Origin: an uncultured Porphyromonadaceae bacterium
GTDB lineage: Bacteria; Bacteroidota; Bacteroidia; Bacteroidales; Muribaculaceae
Direction of reading: 5' to 3'
Assembly: GCA_900547825.1 (NCBI GenBank)
Contig: URII01000040.1
Location: 1 to 24,961 of the forward strand
Length of the DNA stretch: 24,961 bases
The translations under genes and the position numbers were made by a program. Positions 7,985 to 15,422 of the stretch are shown here, one piece after another (the first letter of the stretch is position 1; every line of letters begins with the position of its first letter). The notes beneath the pieces are model-generated. The model had not been told where the DNA came from. It saw only the letters and a list, made by a program, of their open reading frames with translations, and did no database searches.

Positions 7985-10927
7985 ATGAAAAAACTTTCTA
8001 AGCTCTTTGTGGCTGGGTTGATGGGTATGGCAGGTCTGTCTGCATCCGCCGCTACTTTCATCGGTGACCGCGCCGACTTCCGCGACGAAACCATCTACTT
8101 TGCCATGACCACGCGATTCTATGATGGCGATGTGTCGAACAATGTCTACTGTTGGGATGGCAAACTTAACGTAAACGATCCCGAATGGCGAGGCGACTTC
8201 AAAGGTCTTATAGAAAAACTCGATTACATCAAGGCGCTGGGTTTCACCGCTGTGTGGATCACTCCCGTTGTAGAAAACGCCTCCGGCCTTGACTACCACG
8301 GCTACCACGCCATCAATTTCTCCAAGGTAGATCCCCGTTATGAGTCTACCGACTGCAAGTTTCAGGATCTTATCGACGCCGCCCACTCACGCGGCATGAA
8401 GATCATTCTCGACATCGTGCTCCAGCACACCGGCAACTTCGGTGAGGAACATCTTTGCCCCATGTTCGCCAAGGATTATACCCAAAACCTCGGCGACATA
8501 AACGCGTCGATGAAACTCCATCCGCAGTCCAAGCTGCCCGCAAACTATTTCTCTCTTCAGGCCAAGCAGCAGTATGAGTCACGCCTCGGCCTGATGAAGA
8601 ATACCCGTGGCAAAAACGAGGATGTCCATAACTACTGGCATCACTATGCCCATTTCAATTGGGACGATCCTTCACGCTGGTGGGGCCAGATAGCCGGTGA
8701 CTGTGTCGATCTCAACACCGAGAACGCAGCTGTGACCAATTATCTCGTCGACTGCTACACGACATTCATCAACATGGGTGTCGACGGCTTCCGCATCGAC
8801 ACCGGTGGCCATATTTCCCGACTGACTTTCAATAAGATGTTCATACCGCAGCTCCACGCCGCAGCCGACGCTCCCGCAGCAAAAGCCAAACGTGGAGGAA
8901 CTCCTTTCTTCATGTACACCGAGGTGTGCTCTCGTGCCGAGGAGGTGATTTACCGCGGTGAGAACTACAACTGCTCCCCCTGCTATTATACTTGGAAAGA
9001 GTCAAAGGACTACGCATGGGACATGAGCGAGACCTCCTGGGACAATTATGTGGTGATGGAAGGCGAGTATGGCGACCATGTCAACGCCAAGTCAGTGCTT
9101 CAGGCCGGTGAGGACGATCTGGGCCATACCAATATGCTTAAATCCAACAACGCATGGCTCAACGGCAACGAATACCGCACCGAGGATTATTCGAAATATT
9201 CCGGACTGAATGTGATAGACTTCCCGATGCACTGGCGTTTCAAGGACGCCCGCAACGCTTTCGGAGTGCGCAGCGAGGACAATCTGTATAATGATTCCCG
9301 CTACAACGTGGTTTACGTCGACTCGCACGACTACGGTCCAAATGGAAACGACGGATGCCGCTTCTCATGGGGAGCCGATGCGCTTGCCGAAAACTTCTCG
9401 CTGATGTTTACATGGCGCGGTATTCCCTGCGTATATTATGGAACCGAGATTGAATTCCAGGCGGGCAAACCAATCGACAAGGGTCCGGATCTCGCTCTCA
9501 AGGATGGTGGCCGCGCTTACTTCGGCGGTTACATCACAGGTTCGGTCAACGTGAGTGACTTCGCCACTTACACCGGCGCTACCGGCAATATGGCCGCGAC
9601 TCTTACACATCCCATCGCCCTGCATCTCCAGCGACTCAACAAGATCCGTGCAGCCGTGCCCGCACTCCGTAAAGGCCAGTACTCTACTGACGGATGCTCC
9701 GGCCCGATGTCGTTCAAGCGCCGCTATGTCGATGCAAACACTGACTCATACGTGCTCGTGACCATAAGCGGAAACTCCACATTCACCGGTGTACTCAACG
9801 GAACATATACCGATGTGGTGACCGGCGATGTCAAGACAGTGACCGACGGAAAACTCACAGCCACCTGCTCAGGCAAAGGTAATCTCCGTGCCTATGTGCT
9901 CTCTACGACAAAGACCCCCGCACCCGGCAAGATAGGTCAGGATGGCAAATATCTTTATGGATCCTCGCCTGTAAATGTGCCTCAGGGCGGATATGACGGC
10001 AATGAGGAAGCTCCCGAAACGACTACTGTCAAGCCCAACGGCGGTGGCGGTGGCGGTGGCGGCGGCACCATCGAAGAACCCGAAGTGCCCGTTGCTCCCT
10101 CCATGAGCGAAGGCGAACAGGCTGTATTCTTTGAAAACACTGCTGATTGGGGCGGGTATATCAACTGCTACGCTTGGAGCGGCGGTACCGAATATTTCGG
10201 TGCATGGGGAGGTACGGCAATGACATATCTCGGCAACAAGATATGGAAGATCACCTATACCGGATCGGCCGTGATACCTGAAACAGCCGGTGTCATATTC
10301 AACAACGGCGGCTCGCAGACCGATGATTTCAAATGGAAAAACGGCGGTTACTACAATGCCGGCGGATATGTCAAGACCATACCCGGTGCCGGTGAGATTG
10401 TAACACCTCCGGTAATTCCCGGAACGGATACAGATTACAAGGTATACTTCTCCGATAACGGCGGTACCCCCTGGGCTACAGTATACACATGGATATGGAC
10501 TTCATCGAAGAATTATACCGGTGGAAACTGGCCCGGAACAGCAATGACACGTGCCACAGTCGACGGAAATTCAATGTGGTCATATTCGTTCACAACTGCC
10601 GATGACATGACCGGTGCCCAGATTATTTTCAACAACGGCAATGGCGGTTCCGGCAACCAGACCGAGAATCTTGAGTTTGTCAACAACGGTATCTATAACC
10701 GTGAAGGCCTGATTGGAACCGGAATATCCGACATTACATTCGTTTCCGGAATGAAGGTCTACACTATGGGCGGCGTGCTTTACATCAATGCTCCCCGTGC
10801 AATGCAGGTAGCTGTTTACGACTCCATGGGACGCTTCACGGTGCGTCATGTCAACGAAGGCCTCAACGCCATCAATGATCTGCCCCGCGGATTCTATATA
10901 GTCAACAACACCAAAGTGATTCTCTGA
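7985..10927 (+). CDS. Secreted GH13 alpha-amylase with two CBM26-like starch-binding modules and a sorting-type C-terminal tail
   Basis: This 980-residue protein should hydrolyse alpha-1,4 bonds of starch-like glucans outside the cell. A type I signal peptide (about 1-23, ending SASAA, no lipobox) is followed by a GH13 (beta/alpha)8 catalytic domain to about residue 640. Conserved regions are DIVLQHT (143-149), GFRIDT with nucleophile Asp272, YTEV with acid/base Glu313, and SHD with transition-state stabiliser Asp449. A linker holds nine consecutive glycines (686-694). Two related modules follow (about 711-800 and 817-908), each with aromatic-rich start, GTAMT and IFNNG, as in CBM26. The last ~65 residues (VAVYDSMGR, LPRGFYIV) resemble a type IX secretion sorting domain. 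Unlike SusG it is not a lipoprotein, and no SusC/D genes lie nearby. It has its own promoter and terminator. Confidence 0.93.
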   Translation: MKKLSKLFVAGLMGMAGLSASAATFIGDRADFRDETIYFAMTTRFYDGDVSNNVYCWDGKLNVNDPEWRGDFKGLIEKLDYIKALGFTAVWITPVVENASGLDYHGYHAINFSKVDPRYESTDCKFQDLIDAAHSRGMKIILDIVLQHTGNFGEEHLCPMFAKDYTQNLGDINASMKLHPQSKLPANYFSLQAKQQYESRLGLMKNTRGKNEDVHNYWHHYAHFNWDDPSRWWGQIAGDCVDLNTENAAVTNYLVDCYTTFINMGVDGFRIDTGGHISRLTFNKMFIPQLHAAADAPAAKAKRGGTPFFMYTEVCSRAEEVIYRGENYNCSPCYYTWKESKDYAWDMSETSWDNYVVMEGEYGDHVNAKSVLQAGEDDLGHTNMLKSNNAWLNGNEYRTEDYSKYSGLNVIDFPMHWRFKDARNAFGVRSEDNLYNDSRYNVVYVDSHDYGPNGNDGCRFSWGADALAENFSLMFTWRGIPCVYYGTEIEFQAGKPIDKGPDLALKDGGRAYFGGYITGSVNVSDFATYTGATGNMAATLTHPIALHLQRLNKIRAAVPALRKGQYSTDGCSGPMSFKRRYVDANTDSYVLVTISGNSTFTGVLNGTYTDVVTGDVKTVTDGKLTATCSGKGNLRAYVLSTTKTPAPGKIGQDGKYLYGSSPVNVPQGGYDGNEEAPETTTVKPNGGGGGGGGGTIEEPEVPVAPSMSEGEQAVFFENTADWGGYINCYAWSGGTEYFGAWGGTAMTYLGNKIWKITYTGSAVIPETAGVIFNNGGSQTDDFKWKNGGYYNAGGYVKTIPGAGEIVTPPVIPGTDTDYKVYFSDNGGTPWATVYTWIWTSSKNYTGGNWPGTAMTRATVDGNSMWSYSFTTADDMTGAQIIFNNGNGGSGNQTENLEFVNNGIYNREGLIGTGISDITFVSGMKVYTMGGVLYINAPRAMQVAVYDSMGRFTVRHVNEGLNAINDLPRGFYIVNNTKVIL
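10040..10066 (+). repeat. GGC/GGT microsatellite coding a nine-glycine linker
   Basis: Nine consecutive glycine codons, mostly alternating GGC and GGT, separate the catalytic part of the amylase from its binding modules. Such tracts can change length by replication slippage in steps of one codon without breaking the frame. Confidence 0.8.
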
Positions 10928-10952
10928 TAGAATCCCGTTACTGAAATAAACC

Positions 10953-10993
10953 CGAGGGGGAACCGGCTGCCGGTTCCCCCTCGTAGTATTTTT
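10953..10993 (+). terminator. Strong terminator after the amylase gene, possibly bidirectional
   Basis: CGAGGGGGAACCGG (10953-10966) pairs perfectly with CCGGTTCCCCCTCG (10970-10983) around a 3-nt loop, followed by TAGTATTTTT. On the opposite strand it is followed by GGGTTTATTTC, so it could also stop transcription coming from murA, which ends 58 nt away. Confidence 0.85.
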
Positions 10994-11040
10994 ATATATT
11001 GGATTTTATGGTAGCTTGTGCCGCTGTAGACACCGCTTTT

Positions 11041-12357
11041 TCAGCAGCGCGTTATTGAGGCTCCAAGGCGGTTGAGGCGTGCGTCGATATCCTCGTAGCC
11101 ACGGTCAATTTGCTCTATGTTGCCTATCACGCTCGTGCCTTTGGCGCTCATGGCAGCCAGAAGCATGGCTATGCCGGCACGTATGTCGGGCGAGCTCATC
11201 TTGTTGCCGCGTAGCTCCACTTTGTGGTCATGGCCTATCACCACGGCACGGTGCGGGTCGCACAGTATTATCTGCGCACCCATGTCTATGAGCCTGTCAA
11301 CAAAGAACAGACGGCTTTCGAACATTTTCTGATGTATCAGCACGCTTCCGGCGCATTGGGTGGCCACCACCAACAGCACACTCAGGAGGTCAGGTGTAAG
11401 GCCGGGCCATGGGGCGTCGGCAAGGGTCAGTATCTGTCCGTCAAGCGCGCGGTCCACCGTATAGCTTTCCTTTCCGGGTATGAATATGTCGTCGCCCTGC
11501 TGTTCAACAGTTATGCCCAACCGCCGGAAGCAGTCGGGGATTATGCCGAGATTGGAGTACGACACATCCTTGATTGTTATGGATGAACGGGTCAGCGCCG
11601 CCATTCCAATGAAGCTGCCCACCTCTATCATATCGGGCAGGCACCGGTGTGATGTTCCGCCAAGCGGTTTTCCTCCTGTGCCGTGAATGGTGACTAAGTT
11701 GGATCCTGTTCCCTCTATTTTCACCCCCATGCCTGAAAGCATGCGGCAAAGCTGCTGGAGATAAGGTTCGCATGCGGCATTGTATATGGTAGTTGTGCCG
11801 TGGGCCATTGAAGCAGCCATCATTATGTTGGCAGTCCCTGTTACGGAGGCTTCGTCAAGCAGCATATAGCAACCCTGAAGCCCTTTTGCTGGCGCGTTTA
11901 TAAGGAACGCCCCGCGCCCGGCGTCATATTCGGTCTCGGCCCCTAAACGTGTGAATCCGAGTATATGTGTGTCAACTTTCCGGCGCCCTATCTTGTCGCC
12001 CCCGGGCTTGGCAAACCATGCTTTTGATATGCGGGCCAGCAGCGGGCCTACAACGAGTACTGACCCGCGCAGGGCCGCGCAACGCGCTATGAAGTCGGGC
12101 GAGTCGATATACTCCGTGTCTATCGTTGCGGCACAGAATGTATAGTCGCCTCTGTCATGGCGTGTCACCCTTACTCCCATGGCTTCGAGCAGGGATATCA
12201 GGTTACGGACATCGCGTATTTCGGGAATGTTGGTTATCCTTACTTCTTCAGGTGTAAGCAGGGTGGCGGCGATTACCTGTAACGCCTCGTTTTTGGCCCC
12301 CTGGGGGGTTATGTCGCCTTGAAGGGTGTGTCCCCCTTCTATCACGAATGAACTCAT
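11041..12357 (-). CDS. murA: UDP-N-acetylglucosamine 1-carboxyvinyltransferase (Asp-type MurA)
   Basis: This 438-residue EPSP-synthase-fold enzyme transfers enolpyruvate from PEP to UDP-GlcNAc, the first committed step of peptidoglycan synthesis. The N-terminal QGAKNEALQ contains the substrate-binding Lys22-Asn23. The catalytic loop reads KPGGDKIGRRKVDTH (117-131): Asp121 stands where Escherichia coli MurA has Cys115, the residue alkylated by fosfomycin. The rest of the family pattern is intact (LLDEASVTGTANIMMAA; DMIEVGSFIGMAAL). Length is normal, slightly longer than the ~420 of E. coli. It is the last gene of a three-gene minus-strand operon, 32 nt after murB, which makes the next enzyme of the pathway. 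Confidence 0.95.
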   Translation of the reverse strand: MSSFVIEGGHTLQGDITPQGAKNEALQVIAATLLTPEEVRITNIPEIRDVRNLISLLEAMGVRVTRHDRGDYTFCAATIDTEYIDSPDFIARCAALRGSVLVVGPLLARISKAWFAKPGGDKIGRRKVDTHILGFTRLGAETEYDAGRGAFLINAPAKGLQGCYMLLDEASVTGTANIMMAASMAHGTTTIYNAACEPYLQQLCRMLSGMGVKIEGTGSNLVTIHGTGGKPLGGTSHRCLPDMIEVGSFIGMAALTRSSITIKDVSYSNLGIIPDCFRRLGITVEQQGDDIFIPGKESYTVDRALDGQILTLADAPWPGLTPDLLSVLLVVATQCAGSVLIHQKMFESRLFFVDRLIDMGAQIILCDPHRAVVIGHDHKVELRGNKMSSPDIRAGIAMLLAAMSAKGTSVIGNIEQIDRGYEDIDARLNRLGASITRC

Positions 12358-12389
12358 GTGCTGTATGATGGATTTTATTATCCGGTGAA

Positions 12390-13424
12390 TTATATATGCA
12401 TTACCTCCGGTGTGAGGGTTATGCCGAAGCGGTCTCTCACGGCGCGTATTATAAGCTGTTCAAGCCCTGTTATGTCGGCGCCTGTGGCTGTTCCCCGCGT
12501 GTTGATTATCACGAGCGGCTGACGGGGCCACACGGAAGCGCCTCCGCATGCAAGGTTTTTCCCTCCGGCCCGGTCTATCAGCCATGCAGCCGAGAGTTTC
12601 ACATTGCCGTCGGGCAATGTGTGGAACGGTGCGTCCGCCATATCAATCCCTTCTGTGGCTGCGATGTTGCGGGCTGTTGTTGCGTCCGTCACGGGGTTTT
12701 TGAAGAAACTTCCGGCACTTCCTGTCACCGCAGGGTCGGGAAGTTTTGCCTGCCGCATGGCTATTACAGCCCGGCGCACATCGGCCGGGGTAGGGGTGCC
12801 CCGCATTGCCTCAAGTTCGCGTTTCAGAGCTGTGTAGCTTGTGCTCGGCTCTCCGTTGGCGCATAGTGTGAAAGTTACGGCGGTAACTATATAGCGTCCC
12901 GCTGTGTCAGGCTGTTTGAACACCGAGTGACGGTAGCCGTATTCCAGTTCGCCGGGGCTGAAAGTGCGTATCTCTCCGGTCGACATGTCGAATGCCTCCA
13001 CCCGGCTTATAGTGTCGGCCGCCTCGGTGCCGTAGGCCCCCACGTTCTGCACTGCTGCCCCTCCGGTCTCGCCCGGTATCAGCGACAGGTTTTCAAGGCC
13101 CCATAATCCACGCTCCACGCTCATAGCCACAACTTCGTCGAGCACGGCTCCGGCTTCCGCGCGCACGCTGACCTTGCCGTCAGGATCCTTTGGCCCCACG
13201 GTCACTTCCTTCATGCCGCAGTGGATCAAAGTCGGCTCCACCGTTTTTTGAGTGAACAGCATGTTGCTTCCGCCCCCTATGGCTATGGCTCCGATGAGTT
13301 CGCCCGCGGCATGAAGCTGCCGCAGGTCGTCTATGGAACGGAACTCTATCAGCCGCCGTGCCACGGCGTCCACCCCGAATGTGTGGCGCTTCTTTAGAGG
13401 GGCATTCTCATATATCCTCGCCAT
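12390..13424 (-). CDS. murB: UDP-N-acetylenolpyruvoylglucosamine reductase (type I MurB)
   Basis: This 344-residue FAD enzyme reduces the MurA product with NADPH to UDP-N-acetylmuramate. The FAD-binding part shows AIGGGSNMLF (48-57) and IPGETGGAAVQNVGAYG (116-132). The substrate domain has EYGYRHSVFK (161-170), with the Tyr-Arg pair typical of type I MurB. AGSFFKNP (237-244) carries the proton-donor Ser239, and the C-terminal TPEV carries the catalytic Glu340. The GG at 121-122 replaces the more usual GAxP wording of this loop. The start ATG lies inside the end of the upstream cytidylate kinase-like gene (17-nt overlap, different frame), suggesting translational coupling. murA follows after 32 nt. 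Confidence 0.95.
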   Translation of the reverse strand: MARIYENAPLKKRHTFGVDAVARRLIEFRSIDDLRQLHAAGELIGAIAIGGGSNMLFTQKTVEPTLIHCGMKEVTVGPKDPDGKVSVRAEAGAVLDEVVAMSVERGLWGLENLSLIPGETGGAAVQNVGAYGTEAADTISRVEAFDMSTGEIRTFSPGELEYGYRHSVFKQPDTAGRYIVTAVTFTLCANGEPSTSYTALKRELEAMRGTPTPADVRRAVIAMRQAKLPDPAVTGSAGSFFKNPVTDATTARNIAATEGIDMADAPFHTLPDGNVKLSAAWLIDRAGGKNLACGGASVWPRQPLVIINTRGTATGADITGLEQLIIRAVRDRFGITLTPEVMHI

Positions 13425-14043
13425 AGCGCGCTGCGATATAATCCTTTATTATCTTGACTATGGCGCTGAAGCTGAGTTTCGAGGAGTCGAATGTGAGGTC
13501 GTAGCTCCGGGAGTCGCCCCAGGTCTTGTCAGTGTAGAAGTTATAGAAAGAGGCGCGGCTACGGTCGGTCTTCTCGGCTAAGGCCATGGCCCGCGAATGC
13601 GACTCCGCGTCGCACCGGCGAATAATGCGGTCGGTCCGCACCGACAGCGGCGCGTGTATGAAGATGTTGACACACCTCTGCATGTCGCGCAGCACATAGT
13701 CGGCCGAACGCCCCACTATCACACATGATTCCTTCGAGGCTATCAGCCTTATGTATTCAGCCGTGACCCGGTAGAGATCCTCGCGTCCCATTTGTGGCGA
13801 ACCGCTCCAGAAACTCATGGCCGTGTGGCCCATCGACAATGGCATAAGCCCGTTGAGCAGCCCGGGTGTCTGTTCGTCGTTGCCCGCAAGCACTTCCGGA
13901 GCTATGCCCGAATGTTCGGCTGCTTCAAGTATCAGACGCGCGTCATAGAACGCCATTCCTAATTCTTCGGCCAGCATCCGGCCTATCTGGCGTCCTCCGC
14001 TGCCGAATTCGCGGCCTATCGTTATGACAAGGTTTTCTTTCAT
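13408..14043 (-). CDS. Cytidylate kinase-like family protein
   Basis: This 211-residue P-loop protein begins VITIGREFGSGGRQIG (6-21), the glycine-rich loop of the 'cytidylate kinase-like' family, which lacks the classical GKS/GKT ending. Other family signatures are FYDARLI (32-38), IVGRSADYVL, IFIHAPLSVRTDRI and the arginine-rich lid EKTDRSRASFYNFYTD. Canonical Cmk phosphorylates CMP/dCMP; the substrate of this divergent family is not established, so nucleotide kinase activity is an inference. It is the first gene of the operon with murB and murA. The A/T-rich region upstream holds a promoter ending 23 nt before the ATG. Confidence 0.85.
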   Translation of the reverse strand: MKENLVITIGREFGSGGRQIGRMLAEELGMAFYDARLILEAAEHSGIAPEVLAGNDEQTPGLLNGLMPLSMGHTAMSFWSGSPQMGREDLYRVTAEYIRLIASKESCVIVGRSADYVLRDMQRCVNIFIHAPLSVRTDRIIRRCDAESHSRAMALAEKTDRSRASFYNFYTDKTWGDSRSYDLTFDSSKLSFSAIVKIIKDYIAARYGEDI

Positions 14044-14066
14044 CTACATTGACATATAAATTTCTG

Positions 14067-14098
14067 TAAAATTAACCATTTCCCCACACTCCTCCAAA
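14067..14098 (-). promoter_or_regulatory. Promoter of the cytidylate kinase-like/murB/murA operon
   Basis: On the minus strand TTTG (14095-14098), a 20-nt spacer and TAATTTTA (14067-14074, one mismatch to TAnnTTTG) lie just upstream of the first ATG. The spacer matches that of the gyrB promoter at 13 of 20 positions. Confidence 0.6.
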
Positions 14099-14113
14099 AA
14101 TAGTTTGTCCCAC

Positions 14114-14125
14114 CGCTCAAAAATA
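14114..14125 (+). repeat. 12-bp direct repeat, left copy flanking the toxin-antitoxin module
   Basis: CGCTCAAAAATA occurs here and again at 14830-14841, bracketing the toxin-antitoxin genes with about 704 nt between them. A related 14-mer (CAAAAATAGTTTGT, 14095-14108) matches CAAAAATAATTTGT at 14834-14847 with one mismatch. Confidence 0.6.
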
Positions 14126-14202
14126 TGTTATGGTTCTTATTTATGGTTTGATTCGGGAATAATATCGATTAGCTCTTGATTAAAATAAGTTAATTATGCC
14201 AC

Positions 14203-14235
14203 CATATCGGATGCCATATGTTATATTTGTAACAT
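14203..14235 (+). promoter_or_regulatory. Promoter and operator-like inverted repeats of the toxin-antitoxin operon
   Basis: A perfect -7 box TATATTTG (14222-14229) lies inside the inverted repeat ATGTTA-N6-TAACAT (14218-14235), 21 nt before the antitoxin ATG. A second inverted repeat CATAT-N8-ATATG (14203-14220) abuts it. This suits autorepression by the antitoxin. I see no clear -33 TTTG. Confidence 0.55.
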
Positions 14236-14255
14236 AGAATTAAAAGTTGTTGATT

Positions 14256-14486
14256 ATGGAAATTGTAAGTGCAAGAGAATTTAGAAGCAATCAGGGCAGA
14301 TTCCTTACAGCGGCCAGGGCTGGGCGGTCGGTCATGTTGACTTCCCGTTATGGAAATTTCAAGATTATTCCCGTGTCGGACAAGGACGAGATCGTGGAGC
14401 GTGGTATACGGGAAGCTTATTCTGAAGTCAAGGCACATATGGAAGGCAAAACTGACCTTCCATTAGCTAAAGATGTTGTTTTCTGA
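14256..14486 (+). CDS. Type II antitoxin, Phd/YefM family
   Basis: This 76-residue protein starts MEIVSAREFRSNQGRFLTAARAGRSV, the DNA-binding N-terminal domain pattern of Phd/YefM antitoxins (acidic start, xxFRxxxxxxL, then a strand VMLTSRYGNFKIIPV). The C-terminal ~35 residues are charged and would wrap the toxin. A TTG three codons upstream (14247) is possible but the ATG fits the family better. Its stop codon TGA overlaps the toxin ATG by one base (TGATG). The protein should neutralise the downstream toxin and repress the shared promoter through the inverted repeats upstream. Confidence 0.85.
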   Translation: MEIVSAREFRSNQGRFLTAARAGRSVMLTSRYGNFKIIPVSDKDEIVERGIREAYSEVKAHMEGKTDLPLAKDVVF

Positions 14487-14812
14487 TGGAAGTTATTGCT
14501 ACTAAGACGTTTATAAGGAGTGCCAAAGCTATTGCCAAGAGATACCGCAGTTTCAACGCCGACTATCAGAATCTTGTCAGCGAATTATCATTAAATCCCA
14601 ATATGGGGGTGGATCTTGGAAACGGATATCGTAAAGTAAGGATGGCTATTTCTTCCAAAGGTAAGGGAAAATCAGGAGGATGCCGCGTCATTACCCTTGA
14701 TCTGGTTGAAAGAAACGGTTGCCTGTATCTGATATATGTTTACGATAAATCCGATTATGACAATATTGATATTTCTGTAATAAAGGAGATTGTAGCAACG
14801 CTGGATTTATAG
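14486..14812 (+). CDS. Type II toxin, RelE/ParE superfamily
   Basis: This 108-residue basic protein shows the pattern of RelE-like toxins common in Bacteroidota: an N-terminal helix pair (FIRSAKAIAKRYRSFNADYQNLV), then YRKVRMAISSKGKGKSGGCRVIT (49-70) and YLIYVYDKSDYD (81-92). Lys and Arg residues in the central strand segment are those expected to contact RNA in ribosome-dependent mRNA interferases, although ParE-like gyrase inhibition cannot be ruled out from sequence alone. It is coupled to the antitoxin by a 1-nt stop/start overlap. No clear terminator follows; the sigma-factor operon starts 103 nt later. Confidence 0.85.
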   Translation: MEVIATKTFIRSAKAIAKRYRSFNADYQNLVSELSLNPNMGVDLGNGYRKVRMAISSKGKGKSGGCRVITLDLVERNGCLYLIYVYDKSDYDNIDISVIKEIVATLDL

Positions 14813-14829
14813 ACCGTTTTGGATAGACT

Positions 14830-14841
14830 CGCTCAAAAATA
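14830..14841 (+). repeat. 12-bp direct repeat, right copy flanking the toxin-antitoxin module
   Basis: CGCTCAAAAATA, identical to 14114-14125. It lies 18 nt after the toxin stop codon. Confidence 0.6.
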
Positions 14842-14842
14842 A

Positions 14843-14875
14843 TTTGTTTACGGTGTCACACATATGCTAAATTCG
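14843..14875 (+). promoter_or_regulatory. Candidate promoter of the ECF sigma operon
   Basis: TTTG (14843-14846), a 21-nt spacer and TAAATTCG (14868-14875, one mismatch to TAnnTTTG) lie 41 nt before the sigma-factor ATG. An additional self-recognised ECF promoter cannot be identified from sequence alone. Confidence 0.4.
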
Positions 14876-14915
14876 CGTCATATAATCAAACAGTTCGTGA
14901 AAACCGCTTTGACAG

Positions 14916-15422
14916 ATGGACGCATTGGCATTCAAAAACGAGATACTTCCCTGCTACGGCACCATGGTGGCTCTGGCCCAAAGGATGCTCGGTGACAGGG
15001 ACGATGCACGCGACACCGTTCAGGATACAATGCGTAAGCTGTGGGAACGGCACGAGGCAATTGACATAAAAGCGGGTGCGCAGGCGTTTTGTCTCACAGC
15101 AGTGAGAAACGCCTGTCTCTCGCACCTGCGCTGCCGCGGAAAAGTGGCGGTGGTGGATATTGAAAGCGCACCTTCGCTGGCCGACGGCTCCGCACCTGAT
15201 CTTGACATGATAGCCGCGCAGCAGGCCGACATGGTCCGCCGTGCCGTGGATATGCTTTCGGAGCAGCGGCGCCGCATACTCCGTATGAGTCTCGGAGGGA
15301 TGTCAAATAAGGAGATAGCTTTGACCGACGGGCTCACGGAAGCCAATGTGCGCCAGCTTCTGTCCCGTGCAAGATCACAGATAAGGGAAGTTATTGACAG
15401 ATATAATGGAGAACATCGATGA
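14916..15422 (+). CDS. ECF-type RNA polymerase sigma factor
   Basis: This 168-residue protein has the two-domain ECF layout. Region 2 (about 8-80) contains AQRMLGDRDDARDTVQDTMRKLWE, where the DARDTVQD segment is the core-RNA-polymerase-binding helix. Region 4 (about 110-162) carries LSEQRRRILRMSLGGMSNKEIA and the helix-turn-helix EANVRQLLSRARSQIRE. It should direct transcription of a small regulon in response to an envelope signal. Its stop codon overlaps the next start (ATGA, 15419-15422), so a cotranscribed regulator is likely the downstream membrane protein. Confidence 0.93.
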   Translation: MDALAFKNEILPCYGTMVALAQRMLGDRDDARDTVQDTMRKLWERHEAIDIKAGAQAFCLTAVRNACLSHLRCRGKVAVVDIESAPSLADGSAPDLDMIAAQQADMVRRAVDMLSEQRRRILRMSLGGMSNKEIALTDGLTEANVRQLLSRARSQIREVIDRYNGEHR

